A stretch of 47,215 nt of DNA. Source: Pirellulales bacterium. GTDB taxonomy: Bacteria; Planctomycetota; Planctomycetia; Pirellulales; JACPPG01. Shown here piece by piece: positions 25,179 through 34,199 of this stretch (positions are counted from its first letter, which is position 1; each line of letters starts with the position of its first letter). The position numbers were made by a program, and so were the translations under genes. Below the pieces are notes generated by a model that saw only the letters and a list, made by a program, of their open reading frames with translations, had not been told where the DNA came from and did not search any database. The stretch lies in NCBI GenBank assembly GCA_036499395.1, contig DASYDW010000089.1, positions 1-47,215 on the forward strand, written 5' to 3'.

Positions 25179-25442
25179 CTATTCACCCACCAACAGATTC
25201 AAAGAGGAATCGCAAATTCCGGAGTCGATCAATAGCTCAAAGGGATCAATGTGCAGTGAGTCGCCATACTGCGCCACCGCGTCCTGCACCGCTTGCAGCG
25301 CCGATGCGGGCGTCAAGGGGCCTCTGACGAATGCAGCGCATACTTCTAGCCAGGCGACATCCTTGGTCGTGAGTAAATAGTCGTCCGGTAATCTCTCGAT
25401 CACGTACCCGGGCAATTCCTGAGCAGGCACAAAGTCAATCAT
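25179..25442 (-). CDS. Hypothetical acidic protein, 87 aa
   Basis: The ATG at 25442 (MIDFVPAQELPGYVIERL) has AAAGGAG about 9 bases upstream; the longer open frame begins 12 codons earlier without such a site. The protein is acidic and alpha/beta, with LTTKDVAWLEVCAAFVRG, an AlaGln-rich helix and a C-terminus rich in Asp/Ser/Leu. No signal peptide or known motif is seen. It lies 47 bases after the integrase and 34 bases before the HEAT-repeat gene, so probably in one transcript. Confidence 0.6.
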   Translation of the reverse strand: MIDFVPAQELPGYVIERLPDDYLLTTKDVAWLEVCAAFVRGPLTPASALQAVQDAVAQYGDSLHIDPFELLIDSGICDSSLNLLVGE

Positions 25443-25489
25443 AGTGAACGCTCCTTTCGGCACCATGCCGCTCGGCAATCCTGGGGACT

Positions 25490-26467
25490 TTACACCGAAA
25501 TCCGTTCCACGATGTTCCTGGTCACCTGTTTTTGCCGGCGGTCATAGAGCTTGGTGACACGGCTGTCGCTGTGGCCGAGCAGATATTGCACGTCTTCAAG
25601 TGCCACTCCTTGCAGCAGCAAGTCCGTGGCGGCGCACGATCGGAACGAGTGCGGCGACATGATTGTCGGTAAGCCCGCAGCCTTTAGTCGCCGCTTCACC
25701 AGTCGGCAGATATCCACGCCGCTAATTGGGCGCTCGGATAGTATCCCCCTCCGCCCGCCGGACGTCCGAAACAGTGGTGCATCTTTGGGCTGATCCGGCA
25801 ATGCGGCCGCCGCTATGTAGGATTGTAAAAACTCTTGGAGATCGGAGCGTACGGGGATGGAGCGGGCTTTGCCTCCTTTCTCAGCGAATCTCAGGACGAA
25901 TTGCGTACCTTCATCGGCAAAATCCTTGATGCGAAGCTTAGCCACGGCGCCGGCGCGCGCAGCGGTATAGATGAGCATACCAATCAGGGCGCGATCGCGC
26001 AGGTCGACGACGGACTTAATCTTGATCGATGTAAGTAACCGGCGGGCCTGGTCGACGGTGATCTCTGGCGTCCGCCCTTCAATGGCTGAGAAACGTTCCA
26101 TGCGTACGGATAAGGCCGGATTGAGCACAATGACGTGACGTTCCACCAGCACATTAAGGAACGCCCGGATCCCCGACAGATACAACTTCTTGCTGGGCAC
26201 ACTCATCGCCAGCTCGTCGAAATACTGTCCGACCATGCCCGGAGTAATCCGCACGAGATCGACCTGGCGGCACTCGACCCACCGTAAGAAGTCACGGACC
26301 GCATGCAAATACGCGCGACGCGTGTACGCATTGCGAATCCGGCCAATAAAGAACTCTTCCCAGGCAAATTGCGCGGCTGCCCCGGCATCCGCGATCATCT
26401 TTGGCACGTTCGCCGTAGCAGTTCTGTCTGCAGCAACTATCAGGGCATTCTCAAAAGCTTTCTGCAT
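25490..26467 (-). CDS. Tyrosine recombinase / integrase, 325 aa
   Basis: This is a XerC/D-like site-specific recombinase. The N-terminal SAM-like core-binding domain spans about 35-120 (NAYTRRAYLHAVRDFLRW). The catalytic domain carries Arg171 (TAARAGAV), His273 and Arg276 in PHSFRSCAATDLL, His299 in LLGHSDSR and the nucleophile Tyr308 (KLYDRR). All catalytic positions are present, so it should be active. The second box reads HSFR where HxLR is commoner. It starts 9 bases after the stop of a 26-aa ORF that is itself coupled to a toxin gene, placing the integrase in the toxin-antitoxin transcript. It likely moved the 17-27 kb block, though I see no duplicated att sequence. Confidence 0.9.
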   Translation of the reverse strand: MQKAFENALIVAADRTATANVPKMIADAGAAAQFAWEEFFIGRIRNAYTRRAYLHAVRDFLRWVECRQVDLVRITPGMVGQYFDELAMSVPSKKLYLSGIRAFLNVLVERHVIVLNPALSVRMERFSAIEGRTPEITVDQARRLLTSIKIKSVVDLRDRALIGMLIYTAARAGAVAKLRIKDFADEGTQFVLRFAEKGGKARSIPVRSDLQEFLQSYIAAAALPDQPKDAPLFRTSGGRRGILSERPISGVDICRLVKRRLKAAGLPTIMSPHSFRSCAATDLLLQGVALEDVQYLLGHSDSRVTKLYDRRQKQVTRNIVERISV

Positions 26468-26476
26468 AGACGGCGC

Positions 26477-26557
26477 TCAAGTGTCCGTCGGCGGCTTCGT
26501 CGCCGTGTGACCTGTGCGGGAAGCTTTTTGCCATTCTCGCTCATTCTTCTCGGTCAT
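26477..26557 (-). CDS. 26-aa ORF coupling toxin and integrase
   Basis: The ATG overlaps the toxin stop codon (ATGA), and the ORF ends 9 bases before the integrase ATG. The product MTEKNEREWQKASRTGHTAT ends in PPTDT; it is hydrophilic and probably unstructured. It may serve mainly to carry ribosomes from the toxin gene to the integrase gene. Confidence 0.4.
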   Translation of the reverse strand: MTEKNEREWQKASRTGHTATKPPTDT

Positions 26558-26829
26558 AGGCGCTCTCGCTTGTCGTGAAATACGCGCAGTATCTGGACTT
26601 CCGCGTCCGTCACGCGATAGACGACAATGAAGGGTAAGCCCGGAATCACCAGCTCGCGCGTGATCGGCACCGTGCCTATCCGGCCGGAATGCGGGAACGC
26701 CTCAAGACGCTGCACGGCCACATCGATGCGCCGCGCCAGGTCATTGGCGACTGCCGGATTATCGTCGCGGATTCGACGCAGAGACGAGAGTAGAGTTGCG
26801 CGACCACTTGCTATCCAGCGAAGACGCAT
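26554..26829 (-). CDS. RelE/ParE-family toxin, 91 aa
   Basis: This is a ParE-type toxin with the standard layout: N-terminal helices (ATLLSSLRRIRDDNPAVAND, DVAVQRLEAFP) and a beta-sheet with HSGRIGTVPITRELVI, PFIVVYRVTDAEVQILRVFH and DKRERL at the end. ParE toxins poison DNA gyrase; RelE relatives cleave mRNA. The spacing and the terminal RVFHDKR block favour ParE. The start overlaps the antitoxin stop (TGATG). Length and motifs are intact. Confidence 0.88.
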   Translation of the reverse strand: MRLRWIASGRATLLSSLRRIRDDNPAVANDLARRIDVAVQRLEAFPHSGRIGTVPITRELVIPGLPFIVVYRVTDAEVQILRVFHDKRERL

Positions 26830-27074
26830 CAGCGGAATTCGTTGAACATTGCCCGGACGTCTTTATCCGTTGCGAACTTGTCGGCGTCGGCTTCCGCAAG
26901 CGCGCGCTCGATCTCTTCGACCTGCCAACGCTGTAAGGCGATGTATTCCGACACCGCCTGCTTAATCAGATAACTCCGGTCGCGGTCTTTTGCTTCCGCA
27001 AGCTTATCGAGGAAGGCAACGTCTTCTGCGCTCAGTCGACAGGTTACGTTGACCTTTTCTGTGACCTTCTCCAT
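26829..27074 (-). CDS. Ribbon-helix-helix antitoxin, 81 aa
   Basis: The partner of the ParE-like toxin. The N-terminal strand KVNVTCRLSAEDVAFLDKLA followed by DRSYLIKQAVSEYIALQ is a typical CopG/ParD-like ribbon-helix-helix. The acidic C-terminus (ERALAEADADKFATDKD) would wrap the toxin. The ATG at 27074 has GGAGG 5 bases upstream and is preferred to the upstream open codons. Such pairs repress their own promoter; inverted repeats upstream (27166-27217) are candidate operators. Confidence 0.88.
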   Translation of the reverse strand: MEKVTEKVNVTCRLSAEDVAFLDKLAEAKDRDRSYLIKQAVSEYIALQRWQVEEIERALAEADADKFATDKDVRAMFNEFR

Positions 27075-27165
27075 AGCACCTCCATCTTGTTTCACTCTAT
27101 GAGGCTACTACGGACTGCATCTCAGCGCAAGCGAATACTGCGCAATCACGGTGGCACCTTTGCAG

Positions 27166-27217
27166 CAAATAATTCCCTTTATTTGTCACTGGTGCGAATG
27201 CTGCAAATAATTCGCAC
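27166..27217. promoter_or_regulatory. Two AT-rich inverted repeats upstream of the toxin-antitoxin operon
   Basis: CAAATAA / TTATTTG (27166-27172 / 27179-27185) and GTGCGAAT / ATTCGCAC (27192-27199 / 27210-27217) lie 90-145 bases upstream of the antitoxin start, in the most AT-rich part of the gap. Both contain or border GCAAATAATTC, which occurs twice (from 27165 and from 27203). They could be operators for the RHH antitoxin or mark the element's right edge. Confidence 0.45.
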
Positions 27218-27339
27218 TTGCAGTCGTCACGCAATGCAGATGGGCTCAGCCAGAATGCCCTAACCAAGCAAGTAAGAGCTTAAATGTTGGCATCCATGTG
27301 TTGCCGTGTCAGCTATCGGAAATGGGCAGCATCTCCGCA

Positions 27340-30300
27340 TCAAGGTGTAGATATCGTACTTAAAACGCTCTTGGCGGGGCGAGCCGCTTCGAGACGGTGG
27401 ATTCGCAACCCGTACCGCCCATTCTGCTCGATGCCAAGGACCAAGGTCTCTCCGCTTGGGATCAGCGCCATGGAAACAACTCGAATTTGTTCGTCACCTA
27501 TGCATAACAGCTCTGCGCCGGTGCGTAAGTCCCAAAACCGTACCGTATTATCCATGCTATGGCTGAGAATAGTTGTGCTATCTGGTGCAAAGCACAAGTC
27601 GACAACGGCGCCGGTATGCCCAACGCACTTGATCGGAGGACCGATATCATCCAAATCCCATACATAGGCCACCCGATCGTCCGCTCCCACGGCGATATAG
27701 CGACCGTCGGATGACGCGCACGCCGTGCAAATCGCTTCAGTTACGCCCCGCAATATGAACAAGGGCGGCCCATCGAAAGTGGCGCGCAAAGCGCAGGCAC
27801 GGTCAGAGTCCATGTCAAGCCATAGATCGCCATGCTTGGTGCGGAACATACCGTGCAAGCTTCGCCGCTCATCTAGACTGTCGGCCAATAACTCGCCAGT
27901 GATCGCCCGCGCGTTGTGGTCGACAAGTCTGAGCTCACGTAGTGAACGGTACGCAAGCATTGTCTTGCCGTCCGGCGAGTACCGGATCATAGGCAGACTT
28001 CCCAAGAGTTGCGGATATTCCTTGATCACTCGTCCGTCCGACGGTGCGCGCGTTCGGATTGTGGAATTGCCCTCGTAAAGCGCGATCTCTTGCCCGTCCG
28101 GTGTGAACGCCAATGGCAATGCGCCGTCACGGAAAAAATAGTCTGGGTAGAGGTGTGTATGAAGCTCGCTTTCAATTTGCCACAGTTGTGTGAAAGTACG
28201 GGCATCAAACATGGTGACTCTTCCACTGCCGCGAACCGGACCATCCAGTGCCACGAACCATTGGCCGCACGGCGAAAAGCTTGTAAATCTTACTGGCTCA
28301 AGGAATGGAATGTCGTGGGAGTGTGCATTGCCAGCTGGCCAAATTCTCACTTGTCCGTCGCTGCCGGCGGAGGCGAGTAACTGCCCGTCTGGGGAAAAAT
28401 CGAGCGAGTTCACTCGGCCCGAGTGTCCGAGCGTTCTTCGTCGCGCCATCTGACGATCGGGCGCGAGGGCACCTAGTTCGAGGATTTCAACGACTCCATC
28501 ACGAAGGCCGACGGCCAACGTGCCCGATTTCTGGCAGAATCGAATTGCATTAGGAACGTCGGTACAGGAAATATCAAGTTGCCGTTTTACGTCATCAATC
28601 TGGTAGATATACAGAGACGACGACTTTTCGGCGCTCCTCTTGTCCACGACATGTCCCGGAGCGATCGGTAGATGCCGCGCCATTCCACTGCCACCCTGCC
28701 CCGCAGTGCGCGTGTGCCTGCACGATTCCACGTCGATCCAATACACATCACCCGGTGGCCCGCACGCCAACAACGCGCCCCGCTCCGCGACATATTCCAG
28801 AGACGACACATTAAGAAGGGCAGGATAACCGGGCGATGGCGTCTCAAGAGTTTCGGTCGCTCGGCGCTCGGCCGAATCAAGATCGACGATCCACACTTTC
28901 GCCCCGTCCCCTCCAACGGCCAGCCGCCGGGATTCACCAACCCAAGCCAGCGCACGCACGCGGCCATCAAGAACTCGCTCGTCGAAAAGAATCACGTGGT
29001 CATCCATCCTGTAAACCACGACTCGACCGTCGCCGAACCCTATCGCTAGTAATGAACCGTCCACAGAGAACTCCGCCTCCGACGTGATGAAGTAACCACC
29101 GCGGCGCATTTCGCGCTGTAGTGTCCATGTAGCCGTGTCCCATATTGCGATTCGTCCGTCTACTTCCACGGATACCAGGATCGAATCACGAGGCGAAAAT
29201 CTGACGCTGCGAACGCTGTCCTCCGAAACTGCCAGCGTGTGCAAATCCTCATGTACCGCTGCCCGCAACCACCGACCTTCAATGCCATTGCGAGACATCG
29301 CCTCGGACAATTGTTGCGATCGTTCAAGATGCTCAATCAGTTCTCGTCGCTTGCCGTTGCGATGCGCCTCGGCAGCGCGTTGAATGCTGGCCACGTATGC
29401 GCGTTGCCGTTCGGTGTCCTCAGCGACGACTTTGGCGGTTTCGGCGGCCGAGATTCGCGCAGTTGCCGACTGTCGATCGCTCAGCCACGCGCCGGCAACG
29501 AGGGAAAGCAGTAATAATCCACAGACAATTGTGCCCGCCAATGCAGCGAACGCCGGCCTGCGCCACGCGAACTTCACGGCTCGTTGTAGTATCGATGCAG
29601 GCCGGGCATGTATTGGCTCACCGCGGAGAAACCGTCCCAAATCAGCGGCCAGCGCGCTAGCGCTCGCATATCGATCACCGGGTGATTTTTCCAGGCACTT
29701 GAAAACTACCGTTTCCAGATCGCGCGGGACATTATTGACTCGCCGCCGGAGCGACTCCGGTTCACTCTCACGAATTTGGCCACGCACCTCCTCTGAAGTC
29801 TTGCCATCGAAAGGCCGTCGACCGTTAATCATTTCGTACAGGATGACGCCCAATGAAAAGACGTCCGAGGCGGGGCCTACCTCACTGTTCTGCCCGGCAG
29901 CCTGCTCGGGCGACATGTAGTGATCGGTTCCCAAAACAACGCACGTGGCGGTCAATGCTGACGCCTCTCCGTTTGCTGGCCAGTGCGCCAGACCAAAATC
30001 CGTGACAACCGGCATTAACACCGATTCGTCGGCGCCGACACTAGGACGCAGCAAGACATTGCTTGGCTTCAAGTCGCGATGGACCACGCCATGCGAATGC
30101 GCGTAATCCACGGCCAGGGCCACGTCGCGCATCATAGACGCCGCGACAGGCGGCGGCACGCGTTGCTGCTTTGCCAACCATTGCTCCAGAGTTGGCCCAT
30201 CGATCAGCTCCAAGACCATGAACCAGGCGAGCTCCAGGTTCCCGGTCTCGTACACTTCCACGATGCCCGGATGGCTCAGCAAAGCAACGGTTTTGGGCTC

Positions 30301-30645
30301 TTTGACGAAACGTTTGCTCAATACCGGGTCCATTAAAACGCCTGGCCAGGCCACCTTGAGCGCTACGCGGCGGCCTAACCGTGTGTCGAGTGCGCGGAAC
30401 ACCGCTCCATACGCGCCACTCCCCAACAGCGATTCCAGTTCGAAATGCCCGATCCGCCGCGTCGTCTCAAGGTTCAGATCGACCGCATTCGCGCGTCCCA
30501 TGACGCGTTCCTGACGTAGGCGCGTGAGCCATATCATCAGCGCGTACGATTCCGAACCATCGCCCGACGCCAGGGCGTCCGACAGGCTCGACCCGAGTGG
30601 GTCGATCGATGGATCGGCCGCGCGGTTGGAGTCAATTCTGGTCAT
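27340..30645 (-). CDS. Membrane Ser/Thr protein kinase with WD40 repeats, 1101 aa
   Basis: A Hanks-type kinase domain spans about residues 66-342. It has the glycine loop GSGAYG (75-80), Lys97 in VALKVA, catalytic HRDLKPSN (Asp191), DFG (216-218), SPEQAAG in the activation segment and DVFSLGVILYEM. A single transmembrane helix follows (about 366-388), then a coiled linker (390-440) and WD40-type blades to the end (for example LDFSPDGQLLASAGSDGQVRIW and VVDLCFAPDSTTILSHSMDN). The kinase should face the cytosol and the propeller the other side of the membrane. The ATG at 30645 is used; a TTG three codons earlier has closer GGAG spacing. The start overlaps the ECF sigma gene by 14 bases, so the two are coupled, a familiar planctomycete sigma-kinase pairing. 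Confidence 0.93.
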   Translation of the reverse strand: MTRIDSNRAADPSIDPLGSSLSDALASGDGSESYALMIWLTRLRQERVMGRANAVDLNLETTRRIGHFELESLLGSGAYGAVFRALDTRLGRRVALKVAWPGVLMDPVLSKRFVKEPKTVALLSHPGIVEVYETGNLELAWFMVLELIDGPTLEQWLAKQQRVPPPVAASMMRDVALAVDYAHSHGVVHRDLKPSNVLLRPSVGADESVLMPVVTDFGLAHWPANGEASALTATCVVLGTDHYMSPEQAAGQNSEVGPASDVFSLGVILYEMINGRRPFDGKTSEEVRGQIRESEPESLRRRVNNVPRDLETVVFKCLEKSPGDRYASASALAADLGRFLRGEPIHARPASILQRAVKFAWRRPAFAALAGTIVCGLLLLSLVAGAWLSDRQSATARISAAETAKVVAEDTERQRAYVASIQRAAEAHRNGKRRELIEHLERSQQLSEAMSRNGIEGRWLRAAVHEDLHTLAVSEDSVRSVRFSPRDSILVSVEVDGRIAIWDTATWTLQREMRRGGYFITSEAEFSVDGSLLAIGFGDGRVVVYRMDDHVILFDERVLDGRVRALAWVGESRRLAVGGDGAKVWIVDLDSAERRATETLETPSPGYPALLNVSSLEYVAERGALLACGPPGDVYWIDVESCRHTRTAGQGGSGMARHLPIAPGHVVDKRSAEKSSSLYIYQIDDVKRQLDISCTDVPNAIRFCQKSGTLAVGLRDGVVEILELGALAPDRQMARRRTLGHSGRVNSLDFSPDGQLLASAGSDGQVRIWPAGNAHSHDIPFLEPVRFTSFSPCGQWFVALDGPVRGSGRVTMFDARTFTQLWQIESELHTHLYPDYFFRDGALPLAFTPDGQEIALYEGNSTIRTRAPSDGRVIKEYPQLLGSLPMIRYSPDGKTMLAYRSLRELRLVDHNARAITGELLADSLDERRSLHGMFRTKHGDLWLDMDSDRACALRATFDGPPLFILRGVTEAICTACASSDGRYIAVGADDRVAYVWDLDDIGPPIKCVGHTGAVVDLCFAPDSTTILSHSMDNTVRFWDLRTGAELLCIGDEQIRVVSMALIPSGETLVLGIEQNGRYGLRIHRLEAARPAKSVLSTISTP

Positions 30646-31291
30646 CGGCTTCAAACAACTCCTTAAGTCGGCGTATTGCTCGACGGTAGGCGACCCGCGC
30701 CGCGTCCTCGCTCCGTTCCGTCAAACGACCGATTTCCACAAAGCGGCGATCCTCGACGGCGCGCAGCCGAATCACGAACTGCTCGTTGACGTCGAGTCCC
30801 TCGAATATCGATTGTGCGCGGTGGGCTTCTTGTCTCCTTTGGAGTACGTCACTAACCGATTCACCATGCCGGGCCAATCGATCGCGCAGCAACCAGCCGA
30901 TTTGCTCGCGGCGGGCCGCGTCATTGCGGTGCAGATAATTGCGAATCCACTGTTTGCGTCGCCGATGCAGGATCAGAAACGACCACTGCTTAAACTCCGC
31001 AAATGTACCGCGGTTGAATCGCGAAAATTTCTCAGCAACGGCGGTCAGGGTGTCCTGGACCAGGTCGGACAGGCCGTGTGACGGCCCCGGCGGGCGCATC
31101 GTCTGTCGACTGTGCATGTCGGCCCACAGGCACTCCGAAAGCAACTTCAGCAGGCTGGCCCTTGCGACTTTGCAGCCGTCGCGCGCCGCCAGGACAAGTT
31201 CGTCCAACTCGGCGATCGTAAATTGCGGCGAGGTTTGCACGGGCGTGGCTCCGGTGGCGATGCGAGACCAGTATGGAGTCGCACCCAGCAC
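30632..31291 (-). CDS. ECF-type sigma factor paired with Ser/Thr kinase, 219 aa
   Basis: Region 2 is recognisable in LSDLVQDTLTAVAEKFSRF and EFKQWSFLILHRRRKQW. Region 4 is seen in LDVNEQFVIRLRAVEDRR followed by FVEIGRLTERSEDAARVAYR, with the recognition helix ending in RRLKELF. The gene overlaps the kinase gene, matching the planctomycete ECF groups encoded beside protein kinases. Phosphorylation is therefore a plausible control route, although no anti-sigma is adjacent. The start is a GTG with no strong ribosome-binding site, so a slightly shorter protein is possible. Confidence 0.85.
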   Translation of the reverse strand: MLGATPYWSRIATGATPVQTSPQFTIAELDELVLAARDGCKVARASLLKLLSECLWADMHSRQTMRPPGPSHGLSDLVQDTLTAVAEKFSRFNRGTFAEFKQWSFLILHRRRKQWIRNYLHRNDAARREQIGWLLRDRLARHGESVSDVLQRRQEAHRAQSIFEGLDVNEQFVIRLRAVEDRRFVEIGRLTERSEDAARVAYRRAIRRLKELFEADDQN

Positions 31292-31730
31292 GTTTCAATT
31301 GCGATCGACAAATACTTGCGAGAAAGCAAGTTGCGTAATTTTGTGTTCGGTTTTTCGATTTTGCGCCTGGGGAGAATTTGCCGTGTTTCCGAACGGGCGT
31401 CCATCATGCGCGCTCTCGGTAGGCGGCGCGTTTTTTTGCAGTTTTTCGTTTAAATCCTGTTCGCTTTCAGCAGTTCGCGGATTGAAGGGGTAGCCAAATG
31501 CGACTGACCTCACAGCGCGAGGCTATCGCAATTGCCCATTACAGGCTCGGCATTCTCCACTAATTCGCAGCTAATGAGCTAATCCTCTCTTTCTACCGTG
31601 CCTGCTGGCGAGCGCCTTCATGCCACGGTATCTGTCAGCCGGCGAACACTAGCGGCGCGTTCTCCAGTGCCCTTGCGCACCGGCCAAAAAGGAGCATCGT
31701 CTCTACACTCACACTCAACCCTGAGATCTC
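31292..31730. other. Divergent intergenic region
   Basis: This 439-base gap lies between the minus-strand sigma factor gene and the plus-strand exported-protein gene. It is AT-rich near 31300-31450 and probably holds both divergent promoters. I see no ORF with a ribosome-binding site and no convincing -10/-35 pair. Confidence 0.5.
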
Positions 31731-32470
31731 ATGCGCACACTCAACTTCTTAACGCTCGCACTCGTTCCGGCCGCCGCACTATTTGGCACTTCAGACACCG
31801 TCCACGCCGGCACTTACAATATTACAACCGTAGCCACGTCCGACGCTTTCGGAGGGCTTGGGCTCTCGACTCCGTCGATCAACAATGCTGGCACCGTTGC
31901 GTTTGTGGATAGTGCGAACGGCGTATTGGAGCTTGGCAATGGTGGTCCGTTAACGACTGTCGTAGCCTCGTCAACGTACTTCGGGGTATACGGTGCCGGC
32001 ACCTCTGGCGCGGCGCCGTCCATTAACGATACTAATTTAGTGGCGTTTTGGGCTCGCACGCTGCCACCCCTCTCGGCGCCAAACACGTCGGGCATTGTGA
32101 CCGGCGCAGGCGCTCCGCTAACCACCATCGTGTCGGGCGGAGCTCCCGTCGGGTCATCCACGTTCGCTGATTATTCGCACGCGCCAATGATCAGCGATTC
32201 GGGCGCGGTCGTCTATTCAGCCTTCCATAATGATGGGCCTGGTGCAGGAGTCTACTACTACAACAACGGCGCGATTTCAACCCTGGCGTCCAGTAGCGTG
32301 CTTTTGGACGGAAACGTAGCCGACCCGGCGATCAGCCAAAACGGCATAGTTGCCTACGAGTGGCCCACCACCGACTCCAACGGACACAAGATCGGTGACA
32401 GCTTGTACACGGTCGTCAAAGGAGTGACTACGCAAGTGGCTTCCACCAGCGGCGTAGCCTTCTCCAATGC
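31731..32470 (+). pseudogene. Exported host protein gene, 3' end lost at a recombination junction
   Basis: The N-terminal signal peptide is MRTLNFLTLALVPAAALFG with cleavage near VHA-G. The mature part is a Gly/Ser/Thr-rich beta protein with repeated INNAGTVAF / INDTNLVAF / ISDSGAVVY / ISQNGIVAY units. These are typical of planctomycete secreted proteins that end in PEP-CTERM or an anchor. Similarity stops near 32455-32480, and the frame runs on as LDRRPIFATLLPLD, which is simply antisense of the relaxase gene, until a stop at 32600. No C-terminal sorting signal remains. The gene was therefore cut when the plasmid-like DNA joined here; the missing 3' part is not in the window. Confidence 0.7.
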
Positions 32471-34199
32471 GGTGCTCGCTCAGGGCCTGGATCGCCGCCC
32501 GATATTCGCGACGCTCCTGCCGCTGGATCTGATTAACCTCTGCCGGCGTAATCCCCGCCTCGGTCTCAAGCATCCGCAGCACATCACCACGCGCGACTGA
32601 GCCATGTTGATAGCGATCGCCCGAGAGCAAGACGCGGGCGTCAATCCGATCGGCCAGGTCGAACACCTTGGCCGTTGTTCGAGAATCCATGAGCCCCGCT
32701 TCGTCGATCCAAATGAGTTGTCCGGAACATTGTTGTTGCAGCTTGTCATTCACGAGCAAGGTAGCCACCGTTTCGGCGTCCTTGAAACCATCGTTTCGCA
32801 ATACAATGCGGCTCGCATCGGTCGATGGGGCAAAGGCAAAGACCTTTGTTCCGCTCTCCTCGATGGCGCGAGCCGCCTCGGACATGAGCCGCGTCTTGCC
32901 GACGCCCGCCGCGCCCCGCAGGATCATCAGCCGATCGCGGGATTCGACGACATGCTTTACGGCCCCCTTCTGCTCGGGAGTTAACGCCTCGTCGTGAAAG
33001 TCGTCAAATGGACGCACGAACGGGTTACACGTGCCCCTGCCTTCACGGGCAAACTCGGTAATCCGCTGTTCCTCGGCCAGCACCTCGCGGGTAGTCACCA
33101 TCCGCCGGCCGCGCAGCTCGCCGGTAATGATGCCGCTTTGATCAGCCGCGCGCTCGACTTCCTCGACCGTCGCCTGGCCGACCGAGTGCTTGAGCGCCGT
33201 GGCCAGGAAATGTCGCTCAGGTACGACGCTTTTTCTGGCGAATACGTGGCCGGTCGCATAGTCGATCGCCCGCGCTGAAGCGCTGGGGTCGGTCGGCTCA
33301 GCGTCATCACCGAGCCTTTCCGCCAGTGTGTGGAGCGCGGCGCGTTCATTTTCGGTCATCTGGTCGTGCCAGATTTGTTGCAGCTCCTCAAACTTGAGGT
33401 CCTTCTGCTTATGCTCGCGGGTCTTGCCCCCGAGTTCGGCCTTCAGCTCCGGATCGCTGATTCCTTTTTCCTTAGCCAGCTTTTCAATCTGCTGCGTCCG
33501 CCGCGAGAACTTTTCCACGAGGTCGCGGTCGACGCCCCCCAGCTCCCAGCCCTTGGCCGTTCGCTCGATCGGCAGGCCCATCTCCCCCAGCCGGTGCGCA
33601 AACCGTGAATGAAACACCGCCTCGAAATAAGGTGCATCCCGCTTGAGTTCGCGGAACTGGCCCGCCTTCCAGCGTTGTTCTTCCGTGTCGAACGTCGTGT
33701 TGAAAACGTAGCAGTGCCCGTGCAGCAGCGGATCGGGGACACCGTCCACGGGCCGCGAGGTGAGATGGATATACTCGCCCCAAACCATGTTGCCCGTGGT
33801 CCGATTCTCGTTCTTGCCCCCACGGCGGACGCGCGTTGCCATTTCTTCTTCGATGTCGTGCATCGTGCCATCCATCGCGTCGCGGAAGGCGTCGATGATC
33901 CGTTCGTCGCGCGTCGTCGCATAGAGTAGCGAGACGGACTTCGGCACATGGAAGCCGAAATCATAGCCGATCGTGCGGTCATCTTTATTGCGAACCGTTA
34001 GCGGGTCGCCGGTCTGCGGATGCCGGTTGTCGCACAGCGCGTTCCAGTCGGATTGCTCAATGGTGCCGTCCAATTCCAGCAGGCGGGCGCCCTCGCCGCG
34101 CCACCGGCCGACCGTCTCTCGTCCCTCGGAATAATAATCTGCCGTCGAGAAGTAGCTTCTCGCGTGGTTGACGCTTCTGCTCTGAATGACCCTCAGCAT
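32277..34199 (-). pseudogene. TrwC/TraI-type (MOBF) relaxase-helicase, C-terminally truncated
   Basis: The relaxase domain is intact. It has the N-terminal tyrosines (Tyr16, Tyr22, Tyr23), the three-histidine metal site (His145 in YIHLTSRP; His160 and His162 in LLHGHCYVFN) and VPKSVSLLYA. After a linker comes the helicase part with Walker A GAAGVGKT (about residue 427) and Walker B LIWIDEAG. The family nicks oriT and unwinds plasmid DNA during conjugation, and is usually 900 residues or longer. Here helicase sequence ends near residue 577 (QALSEHRIGEG). The remaining residues are antisense of the neighbouring exported-protein gene. It could still nick, but helicase motifs IV-VI are missing. 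Confidence 0.8.

Noticed and set aside
31598..31912. 104-aa plus-strand ORF before the exported-protein gene
   Set aside because: It is His/Arg/Ser-rich shadow sequence overlapping the better-supported signal-peptide frame at 31731.
32470..32600. C-terminal residues of the exported protein past the junction
   Set aside because: They are the antisense of relaxase codons, not family sequence.
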